From Nitrospiraceae bacterium (GTDB taxonomy: Bacteria > Nitrospirota > Nitrospiria > Nitrospirales > Nitrospiraceae), in assembly GCA_035623075.1 (NCBI GenBank), contig DASPUC010000027.1:1-64000 (forward strand): a DNA stretch of 64,000 bases, read 5' to 3'. The notes under the pieces were generated by a model. It was not told where the DNA came from, made no database searches, and saw nothing but the letters and a program-made list of their open reading frames with translations. Positions 25,809 through 34,967 of this stretch are shown piece after piece; the stretch's first letter is position 1; each line of letters opens with the position of its first letter. A program made the translations under genes and the position numbers.

Positions 25809-27038
25809 ATGCTGGCCATTCAAGCGAAGAACCTGACGAAGATTTATCGATGGTATCCGAGACGTACGGATATCGTGAAAGAATGGCTCACCTTCGGCCG
25901 AAGGTCCTACCACTTATTGCGAACCGCGCTTGACGATGTCTCGTTCGAAATCATGAAAGGCGAGAGCATCGGGGTGATGGGCTGTAATGGTGCCGGCAAG
26001 AGCACATTGTTGAAATTGCTGGCAGGGCTGTCCCAGCCAACCAGCGGAGTATTTGATGTCAGAGGACGAGTTGCTGCCTTGCTCGAGTTGGGCACCGGAT
26101 TTCATCCGGATTATTCCGGAGCGGAGAACATACGCGTTAACGGCATGCTTCTCGGATTGAGTCGGGGTGCCATTGAACAGAAGTTTGATGCAATCGTGGA
26201 CTTTGCCGAATTGCGTCACGTGATCGACCAGCCATTGCGGACCTATTCGACAGGCATGCAGGCGAGGCTGGCCTTTGCAATCGCGACGGCATTGGAGCCG
26301 GAGATTCTCCTCATCGACGAAGTGTTGGCTGTCGGGGACGCGTCCTTCGTGAATAAATGCATTCAGTTTCTCCAGCGTTTTCTCAATAGGGGAGGAACGG
26401 CCGTACTGGTTTCGCATAATTCGTTTCTGCTCAGCCGTCTCTGCAAGCGGGTCATTTGGATTGACCAGGGGAAGCTCGTGCAGGTAGGGGAGGCACATGC
26501 CGTATGCCGTGCGTACGATCTCTATGTGCGCCAGCGCGACCGGGCAAAGCAAAATACTCACAACCAAAGTGAGGGGGACCTTCGGTGGGGATCAGGAGAG
26601 ATCCGTATTCAGTCCACATCGTTGCTGGATGGTGCCGAGCAATCCCAGTCAGCCTATGTGACCGGCGAAAAAATGGTCGTCCGTCTCACTTATGAGTCCA
26701 CGCGCACTTTTGAGAATCCTTCTGTATACATCCTCATCACCAGGGAAGACGGATTGCTCGTGACGAGTGCCTTCTCCGGTGAGCCGGCGGTGGAGTTAGG
26801 GAATTTTTCCAAAACCGGAACCGTCGACATCGTATTTGATCCTCTGCTGTTGGGAGATGGGTCATACTTGGTTTCAGTCGGTATTTTCCCGAGGAAGGAA
26901 GGGGCTGAGTCCATCTACCGCCTCGATCCCTACGACCTCCATGAAAATGTATGCGAATTCACCGTGAAACGCCCGGATCGGCCCCTACAGACTGTGTGTG
27001 ATCATCCGGTCAGCTGGTCCCATAAAGCCTCGCCTTGA
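25809..27038 (+). CDS. wzt: ABC polysaccharide export ATPase with C-terminal carbohydrate-binding domain (Wzt type)
   Basis: 409 residues. The nucleotide-binding half (1-245) has Walker A GCNGAGKSTLLKLLAG, the family-specific LLELGTGFHPDYSGAENIRVNG, signature YSTGMQARLAFA and Walker B ILLIDEVLAVGD. Residues about 255-400 are a beta-rich extension (MVVRLTYESTRTFENPSVYILI) like the Wzt C-terminal domain. In E. coli O8/O9a that domain recognises a chain-end cap such as methylation before export. The adjacent methyltransferase makes that mechanism plausible here. Confidence 0.9.
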   Translation: MLAIQAKNLTKIYRWYPRRTDIVKEWLTFGRRSYHLLRTALDDVSFEIMKGESIGVMGCNGAGKSTLLKLLAGLSQPTSGVFDVRGRVAALLELGTGFHPDYSGAENIRVNGMLLGLSRGAIEQKFDAIVDFAELRHVIDQPLRTYSTGMQARLAFAIATALEPEILLIDEVLAVGDASFVNKCIQFLQRFLNRGGTAVLVSHNSFLLSRLCKRVIWIDQGKLVQVGEAHAVCRAYDLYVRQRDRAKQNTHNQSEGDLRWGSGEIRIQSTSLLDGAEQSQSAYVTGEKMVVRLTYESTRTFENPSVYILITREDGLLVTSAFSGEPAVELGNFSKTGTVDIVFDPLLLGDGSYLVSVGIFPRKEGAESIYRLDPYDLHENVCEFTVKRPDRPLQTVCDHPVSWSHKASP

Positions 27039-27206
27039 CCCGAATAGCTCTGGAACGGAGAAGAACGTATTGGAACGGGATTCTGTGAAGAAGTGGAAGT
27101 ACTGTCACTGTGTACGCTGGCGCTCTTGCCTCTCAAGGCGCTCGGTCGAGGCCAAGAGTTGTATCCGCGTGTCCGATCGAAACGAGAAAGGGTGGTCGAC
27201 TGAGTA

Positions 27207-28205
27207 ATGGAATCTGCGTGTGCTGGTAAGAAGAAAACCCTCCTTTCTAAGCTTCTGGTGTGCCCATCCTGTCTCGGCACACTGGTTGAAGAACCCCAAC
27301 GGTACGCGTGCGTCAACTGCCGATGCGAATTTCCGATTCGGGATGGTATTCCTCGCTTCCTGCCGGCACTGTCAAAGGATGAGCAACAGGTAAAAGAAGG
27401 ATTTAACATCGCCTATCAGCATTATAGGGACTCCCGCTATCTCCATTTTACGCCTGCATTGGTCGACCAATGGCTGGAAAACGTGAATCTGCCCAAAGGG
27501 TATTTTCAGGGGAAGCTCGTGCTAGACGCCGGTTGTGGGTCCGGGCGATGGACCTATGCGATGGCTTTGTTGGGGGCCACCGTCGTCGCCGTCGACCTGA
27601 CAGACTCCGGCGTCGCAGCCGCTCATGCTGCGACATCGGCGATGGACAATGTCGTCGTCGTGCAAGCCAGTCTCTTTCAGCTCCCGTTCCGCCAAGCAAG
27701 TTTCGATTTTGTCGTGAGCTGGGGCGTCATGCACCATACGCCGAATACCAAGGCGGCGTTTGATCGGGTCGCGCCAATGGTCAAGAAGGGTGGAACGTTC
27801 TATGCGATGGTATATGAAAAACACAACCCGTGGAAGTTTGTTTGCACGGATTTTCTCCGTCGGATCCTGCAACGGTTTCCAGAGCCGCGTCGATATGACC
27901 TCTGCCGCTATTTGATCATTAAAAATCGACATCTCTACTCCTTTCTTCAACGCCACCTCATTTGTGCAGCCTATCCTCCAAGTGGAGACCCATTGGCAAT
28001 CTCAACGATTCATTACGGGCTCTATGATGCGTACACGCCCATGTACAATTTTCTTCATACGCGCGCTGAAGTTACTGCCTGGTTCCAAGAGCATCATTTC
28101 AATCAGATTACGTTGACCAAGCCCGTACGATTCACTCGGAAACGGGACATCAAATTGCAGGGAGAATGTGGAGGCGCGATCAACATGCGCGGAGTTCGCG
28201 CATGA
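27207..28205 (+). CDS. SAM-dependent methyltransferase with N-terminal zinc ribbon
   Basis: 332 residues. Residues 15-50 form a Trm112-like zinc ribbon (LLVCPSCLGTLVEE and CVNCRCEFPIRDGIPRFL). A class I methyltransferase core follows with motif I VLDAGCGSGRWTYAMALLGA, the acidic VAVDLTDSG and WGVMHHTPNTKAAFD. The C-terminal third is basic and aromatic with no named domain. Next to Wzt it may cap the exported glycan, or methylate a sugar precursor. Start ATG 27207; a 168-base gap after Wzt is the longest in this part of the cluster. Its TGA overlaps the next ATG. Confidence 0.82.
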   Translation: MESACAGKKKTLLSKLLVCPSCLGTLVEEPQRYACVNCRCEFPIRDGIPRFLPALSKDEQQVKEGFNIAYQHYRDSRYLHFTPALVDQWLENVNLPKGYFQGKLVLDAGCGSGRWTYAMALLGATVVAVDLTDSGVAAAHAATSAMDNVVVVQASLFQLPFRQASFDFVVSWGVMHHTPNTKAAFDRVAPMVKKGGTFYAMVYEKHNPWKFVCTDFLRRILQRFPEPRRYDLCRYLIIKNRHLYSFLQRHLICAAYPPSGDPLAISTIHYGLYDAYTPMYNFLHTRAEVTAWFQEHHFNQITLTKPVRFTRKRDIKLQGECGGAINMRGVRA

Positions 28206-29497
28206 AAGTACTCCATGTGGGGAACATCGCGAACAACGCGTACAACAACGTGAAATTCTTGCGTCGCAAGGGTGTTGAAGCCGACGTATTGTGTCATGAC
28301 TATCGACACGTGATGGCTCAGCCGGAATGGGAAGATGCGACCTTTTCTGGAGTGGTCGACGAGTATGAGCCGGATTGGACGTCGATGGATCTGGGTAATT
28401 TTCGTCGACCCGCATGGTTCAAACAGGAAACGCTATGCAGAGGAGGGATTCTTCGGAAACAACTCTTCAAAGGGCAATTTAGGATGGAGCGCTTGGCCTT
28501 TCAATTGCCTACCTTGTGGTTTTGGCTCATGACCAAACATCTGGAATGCAAAAGGACAGGAAGTTCTCCGACCCCCCGCATGCTGGACCTCTGGAGCCAT
28601 GCCTGCCACAGAAAGCGATTCGAAGAATGGTTTAAAGGGTACGATTTGATTCAGGCGTATTCGACGGATCCTATCGATGCGTGGATGTTTGCCGATGGCC
28701 GGCCTTATGTGGCGTTCGAGCACGGGACGATGCGGGAGATTCCCTTTGAGCACAGTGCGCGGGGTCGATTGTTGACCCTCGCCTACCGGCAGGCCGGCAA
28801 GGTGGTGATCACGAATCCCGACGTCGTCGCTGCAGCCCAACGCCTCGGCTTGAAAAATTTCCTGTTTATTCCGCACCCCGTCGATGAAACGAAGTATCGC
28901 CCGCTGCACACATCGTTGCGCGAGTCGCTGGTCGATCGTTACCAAGCTGATCTGATTCTTTTCGCTCCCTCGAGGCATAACTGGGCTTTGAAGGGAAATG
29001 ATGTGGTGCTCAAGGCGTTCGCCCGGTGCATAAAGTCTTTCCCGGGACGATTAATCTTGATTTTGAACGAGTGGGGCCAAGAGGTGGAAGAATCGAAGGC
29101 CTTAATCGAGACACTCGGAATCGGCAGCCGCGTCGTCTGGACTCCGCCGCTGAACAAGATGATGCTGATCGAGTACTACAACGCGGTTGACGTGGTTTTG
29201 GATCAATTCACCATCGGGACATTCGGCACCGTGACACCTGAGGCTATGGCGTGCGGGAAGCCGGTCATGCTGCACTTTTCCCGCGAAGTCCATGAATGGT
29301 GCTATGGCGAGATGCCGCCGGTGGTCTCGGCAAGGACGGAGGACCAGATCTTCGACCGGCTCATGGAATTGCTGAGTAGTCCGGGTCACCGCGCGGCCCT
29401 TGGGCAAGCCTCACGGGAGTGGGTAGAAAAGTATCACGGATGGGAATTGGTGGCGGATCGACACATTGAAGTCTATCGCGAGTTGCTACAACGATGA
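28202..29497 (+). CDS. Glycosyltransferase, GT-B fold (group 1 type)
   Basis: 431 residues from ATG 28202, which overlaps the methyltransferase stop (ATGA). Begins MKVLHVGNIANNAYNNVKFL, a Rossmann strand-loop. The C-terminal donor site contains LLDQFTIG-like and PEAMACGKPVML blocks (VVLDQFTIGTFGTVTPEAMA) equivalent to the EX7E region of GT4 enzymes. Related in this block to the proteins at 29494 and 31580. Acts at the cytoplasmic face to build the lipid-linked glycan. Donor and acceptor unknown. Confidence 0.82.
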   Translation: MKVLHVGNIANNAYNNVKFLRRKGVEADVLCHDYRHVMAQPEWEDATFSGVVDEYEPDWTSMDLGNFRRPAWFKQETLCRGGILRKQLFKGQFRMERLAFQLPTLWFWLMTKHLECKRTGSSPTPRMLDLWSHACHRKRFEEWFKGYDLIQAYSTDPIDAWMFADGRPYVAFEHGTMREIPFEHSARGRLLTLAYRQAGKVVITNPDVVAAAQRLGLKNFLFIPHPVDETKYRPLHTSLRESLVDRYQADLILFAPSRHNWALKGNDVVLKAFARCIKSFPGRLILILNEWGQEVEESKALIETLGIGSRVVWTPPLNKMMLIEYYNAVDVVLDQFTIGTFGTVTPEAMACGKPVMLHFSREVHEWCYGEMPPVVSARTEDQIFDRLMELLSSPGHRAALGQASREWVEKYHGWELVADRHIEVYRELLQR

Positions 29498-30696
29498 GCA
29501 GGACTCAGCAATGGCTCAAGTTGGCCGGAGAGTGTGTGATCCTTCCGTTTTTCGTCGTGATCGTCGTGTGCGTGTGCTGGCCTTGGGTGGCTGTGAAACA
29601 AAGAGGGAAAGAAGCCGGGTACAAGCCAAAGATTATTTGGGGGCCGACGCCGATCATCAATATCGCAACGAACGCGGCCGCCGATCGGCTCTACGGGTAT
29701 CAAAGCGACACGCTCGTCTATCGGCCCTACTATATTACAAATGAATTTACGTTCAATTTGGAGCGGTGGTGGAAACATAAGCTACTTGCTCTTTTTATTC
29801 CCTGGGGCGTGTTCATTTGGGCTGTGTTTCGGTACGACATCTTTCAACTGTATTTTGACGGGGGATTTCTGAACCGAACCATCGGGAAGCGGCTGGAGTT
29901 TCCGTTGTTGAGACTACTGGGGAAAAAAGTGGTTGTCTCTGCCTATGGAGCGGATGTCCGTACGGAATCCAAGACACGTGCACTGGGAGCGTACAACTGT
30001 TGTCTCGATTGCACACAGCGCCTGATCGCCTGCATTTGTGACGACGCGAAGGCCCAGAAGAATCTGGTGCATGTCCATCGCTACGCACATGTTACGTTGT
30101 CGATGGGCGATATGACCGAATACACACCGGGAAGCCGCAACGACATGTTTTACTGGGCGATCGACTTGAAAAAGTGGCCGTATGTGGGTGTTTCCCTCTC
30201 GAGCCGACCAGTCCGCATCGTGCACGCGCCGAATCATCCCCAATTTAAGGGATCGCGGTTTCTGTTTGAGTGTGTCAGGGAGCTCAAGGCGGAAGGGTAT
30301 CCCGTAGAACTTGATGTGGTGACAGGCATGAGTCATGCCGAGGCGATGGAAATCTATAAGAGAGCCGATATCGTCGCTGATCAGTTTCTCATCGGGTGGC
30401 ATGGGAATTTTGCGGTTGAGGGAATGGCGCTGGGAAAGCCCGTCGTTGCGTACATTCGGAAACCCGAGTTGTACCTTCCCAAGGGTCTAGGATGTCCGAT
30501 CGTCAGTGCGAACCCCGATTCTCTGAAACAGACATTGGTGTCGCTCATCGAGGATCCGGAGCGGCGTCGGGAACTGGGAGTCCAAGGCCGTCAGTATATC
30601 GAGCAGGTATTTTCGCTTGAGCGCGTTGGAGAACGAATGACCCGTCTCTATGATCAACTGGGATTTGCAAGACCAATGATGGAGGGAGTGCGATGA
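29494..30696 (+). CDS. Glycosyltransferase, GT-B fold, with N-terminal membrane helix and cysteine cluster
   Basis: 400 residues, ATGA-coupled to the gene before and after. A hydrophobic segment at about residues 13-32 (ECVILPFFVVIVVCVCWPW) suggests membrane attachment. The donor-site block is ADIVADQFLIGWHGNFAVEGM followed by ALGKPVVAY. A cluster of cysteines (C169, C170, C173, C180, C182) follows the segment LEFPLLRLLGKKVVVSAYGADVR-equivalent region; the same region of the protein at 31580 carries C129, C132, C137. Product unknown. Confidence 0.8.
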   Translation: MSRTQQWLKLAGECVILPFFVVIVVCVCWPWVAVKQRGKEAGYKPKIIWGPTPIINIATNAAADRLYGYQSDTLVYRPYYITNEFTFNLERWWKHKLLALFIPWGVFIWAVFRYDIFQLYFDGGFLNRTIGKRLEFPLLRLLGKKVVVSAYGADVRTESKTRALGAYNCCLDCTQRLIACICDDAKAQKNLVHVHRYAHVTLSMGDMTEYTPGSRNDMFYWAIDLKKWPYVGVSLSSRPVRIVHAPNHPQFKGSRFLFECVRELKAEGYPVELDVVTGMSHAEAMEIYKRADIVADQFLIGWHGNFAVEGMALGKPVVAYIRKPELYLPKGLGCPIVSANPDSLKQTLVSLIEDPERRRELGVQGRQYIEQVFSLERVGERMTRLYDQLGFARPMMEGVR

Positions 30697-31583
30697 AGAT
30701 TGTGGTGACCGGTGCGACAGGTTTTGTCGGCGGGCAGGTTGTGAGACGCCTCATGTCGGATCATGAACTGTATTGCGTGACACGCAAGGGAGGCGCATTG
30801 CCGGTCCATCCACAGGTTCACCGGGTGGAGCAAGATCTCGTGACGATCGATGCGGGGGCGCTTCCGAAGTCTGTCGATGCCATCTTGCATTTGGCCCAGT
30901 CACGACAGTTTCGGAAATTTCCCGATCAGGCGAGGGATATTTTCAAGGTGAATACCGACTCCACCCTGCAGCTACTGGAATATGGCCGCCAAGCGAAGTG
31001 CAGGGTCTTTGTATACGCATCGTCAGGGGGGGTCTGCGGGTATCTGCCACGGCCGATTGTCGAAACTGATCCGCCTCAAATCATCAATTTTTATCTGGCC
31101 TCAAAGTACGCCGCAGAATGCCTGGTGAATTCGTATGGAGACTTCTTTGCACCCATCAATCTCCGATACTTCTTCGTGTATGGAGAAGGGCAGAGAGATA
31201 TGTTCATGCCCGGATTGGTGACCAGAGTGCTGGAAGGTTCGCCCGTCACCACAGCGGGCAAAACCGGTGTTTCCATGAATCCCGTTCACGTGTCCGATGC
31301 GGTCGAAGCGACGGTACGAGCTATGGATCTCGCGCGCGGGGAGACCATAAACGTAGCGGGAGGGGAGACAACCACCGTCTATGATTTGGCTGAACTGATC
31401 GGGCAGGTGACCGGCCATGAACCGCAGTACCAGTATGAACCGGACAAGGGGTCCTTGGCTATGGTCGGCAGTATCGAGAACATGAAGCAAAAACTCGGGG
31501 TGACACCGAAAATCACGCTCAAGGAAGGCATTGAACGCCTTGCCAAAGATGTCATGGACGAGAGATCGGCAAAATCTCGATGA
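30693..31583 (+). CDS. NAD-dependent epimerase/dehydratase
   Basis: 296-residue extended short-chain dehydrogenase. NAD loop TGATGFVGGQVVRRL, the serine region YASSGGVCGY, and the catalytic pair in FYLASKYAAECL are intact. It is ATGA-coupled to glycosyltransferase genes on both sides, so it probably prepares the NDP-sugar they use. Distinct from the epimerase at 22002, with a shorter C-terminal domain. Confidence 0.83.
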   Translation: MKIVVTGATGFVGGQVVRRLMSDHELYCVTRKGGALPVHPQVHRVEQDLVTIDAGALPKSVDAILHLAQSRQFRKFPDQARDIFKVNTDSTLQLLEYGRQAKCRVFVYASSGGVCGYLPRPIVETDPPQIINFYLASKYAAECLVNSYGDFFAPINLRYFFVYGEGQRDMFMPGLVTRVLEGSPVTTAGKTGVSMNPVHVSDAVEATVRAMDLARGETINVAGGETTTVYDLAELIGQVTGHEPQYQYEPDKGSLAMVGSIENMKQKLGVTPKITLKEGIERLAKDVMDERSAKSR

Positions 31584-32653
31584 GAGTGTTGCATTGCCCG
31601 ACAGACACGGGAGGAAACGCGTGGGGGTTGTCACGGGCCGAACGGAAGCTCGGCATCCAAAGCGACGTCATGGTGCGTCGTGCGGACGCTCGGCAGTACC
31701 CTCACGATATCGACCTTCGGCTTCGGTCGGGGTGGTGGCCGTCAAGGTTCTATCGATTGACCAGGTTTCTCATGCGTGCCGCTCGCGACTACGACGTGTT
31801 TCACTTCAACTGGGGTATGACCATTATTGACCATTGGCTCTGGAATGTGAATTGTCTCGAGCTGCCTCTGCTCAAACGGTTGGGTAAGCGTGTCGTCGTG
31901 ACCTTTCAGGGTTGCGATGCCCGCATGAAAATATGGAGTCGAGAGCACCTCGCCACATCGGCGTGTCGGGAATGCGACGTGGCTTGGTGTACAGAGCAAG
32001 TGGATCAGATTCGACAACAACGAATCAAAAAAATATTCTCCTATGCGGACCAAGTTTTCGCTCTCAACCCCGATCTGCTGCATTTTCTTCCGGGAGCGGA
32101 GTTCTTGCCGTATGCCAGCGTTGATGCCAGAGAATGGGTGCCGTCACAGAGAAGCTTTGACGGGAACGGCCGAACACAACCCCTCAGAATTCTTCATCTC
32201 CCTACTAATCGGAGCATAAAGGGCACGCGGTATGTCGAGGCGGCTTGTGAACGGTTGCGACGAGAGGGTATCGCGATCGAATTGAATGTGGTGGAAGACG
32301 CTCCGCACGCCGGCATGAAAGAACTCATTGAGGCAGCTGATGTGGTCGTCGATCAACTTCTCATCGGATGGTACGGAGCGGTGGCGGTGGAAGCCATGGC
32401 ACTGGAGAAACCGGTGTTCTGTTATCTCCGCGAGGAAGACTTAAAACGGTTCGTTCCATTCCACGAGCAGATCCCGATTATGCGCACCACGAAAGAAACG
32501 CTTGCTGACGACCTGCGCACGTTTCTTCTGAGACGAGCGGAAGGGCATGACATCGGAGCAGCGGGGCGTGCGTTTGTGTGCCGGTACCACGATCCGCTAC
32601 AGATTGCACGCCGAACGATCCTCGCCTATGAGAAACACGTTTCTCGAGGCTGA
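31580..32653 (+). CDS. Glycosyltransferase, GT-B fold, paralogue of the one at 29494
   Basis: 357 residues, ATGA overlap with the epimerase. Opens MRVLHCPTDTGGNAWGLSRA. Shares LPLLKRLGKRVVVTFQGCDAR and the donor block ADVVVDQLLIGWYGAVAVEAM with the protein at 29494, and a CxxC plus cysteine motif (C129, C132, C137). It lacks the N-terminal membrane segment of that paralogue. Both presumably add related sugars to one glycan. Confidence 0.82.
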   Translation: MRVLHCPTDTGGNAWGLSRAERKLGIQSDVMVRRADARQYPHDIDLRLRSGWWPSRFYRLTRFLMRAARDYDVFHFNWGMTIIDHWLWNVNCLELPLLKRLGKRVVVTFQGCDARMKIWSREHLATSACRECDVAWCTEQVDQIRQQRIKKIFSYADQVFALNPDLLHFLPGAEFLPYASVDAREWVPSQRSFDGNGRTQPLRILHLPTNRSIKGTRYVEAACERLRREGIAIELNVVEDAPHAGMKELIEAADVVVDQLLIGWYGAVAVEAMALEKPVFCYLREEDLKRFVPFHEQIPIMRTTKETLADDLRTFLLRRAEGHDIGAAGRAFVCRYHDPLQIARRTILAYEKHVSRG

Positions 32654-32707
32654 TCATGCGAAGCAACGATCCCGGCTCGTAACCCCTCAAGGAAAGTGTC
32701 TCCTCAC

Positions 32708-33916
32708 ATGACCACCATGAAAGCAACTGGTGTTTCAGCGCGACGTAAAATCATGCTGCTGACGGTCGGGCTGGAAATCGGAGGGACAGAAGGGCAGGTG
32801 ATGGAACTCGCCTGCCGCCTGGACCCGACACGTTTCGCGATTGTGGTCTGCGGCTTAAAGGGAGAGGGGACGATTTCGCAGGAAATGCGACGGCGCGGCA
32901 TCCGTGTCATTACGCTCGGCGGAAGAGGAAAACTGGACGTCCGCGTGTTCTGGAGGCTCGGCCGAGTCCTGATGCAAGAACGCCCCGATGTTATTCATGC
33001 GTTCTTGTCCCCGGCGAATTTTGCCTGCTGTGTCATGGGGTCTTTGCTGAGGATTCCGGTACTGATCCTGTCCTATCGGGATCTAGAAGTGTGGAAACGA
33101 TGGCCTGCCATCCTCATTGACCGTATGATGGTCCGAAGGGCTCATGCCACCACCTGTTGCTCGGAGGCGGTTAGGCAGTTTGCGCTCGCGAACTTCCACG
33201 TACAGGAGGATCGTATCATCACGATCCACAACGGGATCGATGTGGAGCGTTTTACTCGCCCACGCGTCACGAGCAGGGCAAAAATGAAGTTGCGCGACGA
33301 CACTGTAGTCATCGGCACTGTATGTCGCATCGAGGAGCCGAAGAAAGGCTTGTCGGTTCTCCTGGAAGCCATGAACCATCTGCTCAACTCCACTCCGCCG
33401 ACCGACTGTCAACTCGTCATCGTCGGAGAGGGGCCGGCGTTGCCGCGGTTGCAGCGGCGGTGTGTCGAATTGGGGATCTCGTCCAGCGTGGTATTTGCTG
33501 GTGTCCATCGCCATGTCGAGGAGGTCCTTCCGCTCATGGATCTGTTTGTCATGCCTTCGCTGTACGAGGGCTTCGGAATTTCCTTGATTGAGGCGATGGC
33601 GGCCCACCGGCCGGTGGTCGCAACGGAAGTGGGGGGAATCCCGGAGGTCATCGTTCACGATCAGAGTGGACTTGTGGTCGCACCTGGGGATCACGTGGCA
33701 CTTGCGGAGGCTCTCATGCGGCTAATGGGCGATTCGACATTGGCCAAGAAACTGGCGGACGGTGGTCAGGCGAGGGTCCAAGAGCGATTTTCGATTCAGG
33801 CTGCAACCAGACGTCATGAACTTCTCTATGAACATCTTCTGGCTCGGCAGGTCCCTTCGAACTTTGAGAACAGTCCCGTGACCAAGAAGACAGATCCTGT
33901 CATCGAGATGCGGTAG
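32708..33916 (+). CDS. Glycosyltransferase family 4 type
   Basis: 402 residues from ATG 32708; GTG 32696 is an alternative start. IMLLTVGLEIGGTEGQVMELA is the classical GT4 acceptor-side opening, and the C-terminal half has IVGEGPALPRLQRRCVELGI, VMPSLYEGFGISLIEAMAA with the EX7E pair, and VATEVGGIPEVI. Likely retaining transferase of the lipid-linked glycan. A short gap separates it from the ATGA-coupled genes before it; the next gene begins four bases after its stop. Confidence 0.9.
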   Translation: MTTMKATGVSARRKIMLLTVGLEIGGTEGQVMELACRLDPTRFAIVVCGLKGEGTISQEMRRRGIRVITLGGRGKLDVRVFWRLGRVLMQERPDVIHAFLSPANFACCVMGSLLRIPVLILSYRDLEVWKRWPAILIDRMMVRRAHATTCCSEAVRQFALANFHVQEDRIITIHNGIDVERFTRPRVTSRAKMKLRDDTVVIGTVCRIEEPKKGLSVLLEAMNHLLNSTPPTDCQLVIVGEGPALPRLQRRCVELGISSSVVFAGVHRHVEEVLPLMDLFVMPSLYEGFGISLIEAMAAHRPVVATEVGGIPEVIVHDQSGLVVAPGDHVALAEALMRLMGDSTLAKKLADGGQARVQERFSIQAATRRHELLYEHLLARQVPSNFENSPVTKKTDPVIEMR

Positions 33917-33920
33917 ATAC

Positions 33921-34967
33921 ATGCTGCTCCTGATACTCACCGGCATCCTCGCATTCACGATGGCCATCTACGGCGTCCCATTGGCCCGCCGCGCGGCGCT
34001 CAAATACGGCATCGTGGATGCGCCCGACGGAAATTTGAAGCACCAGAGAGAACCGGTGCCCTATTTCGGTGGACTGGCGATCTACATCGCCTTTCTGATG
34101 AGCCTGGTCTTTACGTTTGAGTTTCGCCATGACGTGCTCGGCATCATCCTGGGTGGAACCATTGTTGTGATGTTGGGGCTCATCGACGATTTTGGAGTCT
34201 TGACGCCCGCCACGAAACTAGTTGGACAGCTTCTGGCGGTATTCGTGTTGATCAAAAGCGGGATCAAAATCGAAATCGCCGCCTTACCCGATTGGCTGGA
34301 TTTGGTTTTGACGATGTTTTGGATGGTTGGTCTGATCAATGCGTTCAACCTCTTGGACATCATGGATGGACTTTCAGCTGGCGTGGGAGCGGTGAGCGCG
34401 AGCTGTCTGCTCGTTGTCGCCATCTTGCAAGGAGATCAGACCATCGCGTTCATGCTGGCAGCCTTGATCGGAAGTCTGGTGGGCTTTCTTCGGTATAACT
34501 GGCAACCCGCTACCATTTACATGGGCGATACAGGCGCCATGTTCATCGGCCTGTTGCTTGGCGCGATGACGATGATCGAGCAATATCCTAGTTCTCATCC
34601 CGTCTCGCTCTTAACTCCCGTGTTTATTTTGGGGATTCCCATTTTCGATACGCTGTTTGTCATGTACATTCGGTACATGCGGGGACTTCCCGTCTTCTGG
34701 GGGAGTCCGGATCATATCGCGATCCGTTTACGACACTGGGGCATGTCGGTCCCGCAGATTGTCATGACGAGCTGTGTGGCCACTGCGGTGGTGGGAGGCA
34801 TCGGCTTATTGATGTTGGTCACGAGCCAGGAGGTCGCGTGGAGTTTATGTTTCGGGACTATAGGAGTGTTGCTTTGCCTCACACTTGTCTTGCGAAAAGT
34901 TGATGTGAGGAAGCCACCTCAGCCTGCCGTGGCGATTGGTCAGGGAAACGGGACGAGGGCTGCATGA
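33921..34967 (+). CDS. WecA/MraY-family undecaprenyl-phosphate sugar-1-phosphate transferase
   Basis: 348-residue polytopic membrane enzyme starting glycan assembly by moving a HexNAc-1-phosphate onto undecaprenyl phosphate. Characteristic blocks: PYFGGLAIYIAFL, GLIDDFGVLTP (the Asp pair binding metal), NAFNLLDIMDGLSAG, and TIYMGDTGAMFIG. About ten membrane helices. Probably the initiating transferase for the Wzm/Wzt-exported glycan of this cluster. Its TGA overlaps the ATG of the flavoprotein gene. Confidence 0.9.
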   Translation: MLLLILTGILAFTMAIYGVPLARRAALKYGIVDAPDGNLKHQREPVPYFGGLAIYIAFLMSLVFTFEFRHDVLGIILGGTIVVMLGLIDDFGVLTPATKLVGQLLAVFVLIKSGIKIEIAALPDWLDLVLTMFWMVGLINAFNLLDIMDGLSAGVGAVSASCLLVVAILQGDQTIAFMLAALIGSLVGFLRYNWQPATIYMGDTGAMFIGLLLGAMTMIEQYPSSHPVSLLTPVFILGIPIFDTLFVMYIRYMRGLPVFWGSPDHIAIRLRHWGMSVPQIVMTSCVATAVVGGIGLLMLVTSQEVAWSLCFGTIGVLLCLTLVLRKVDVRKPPQPAVAIGQGNGTRAA

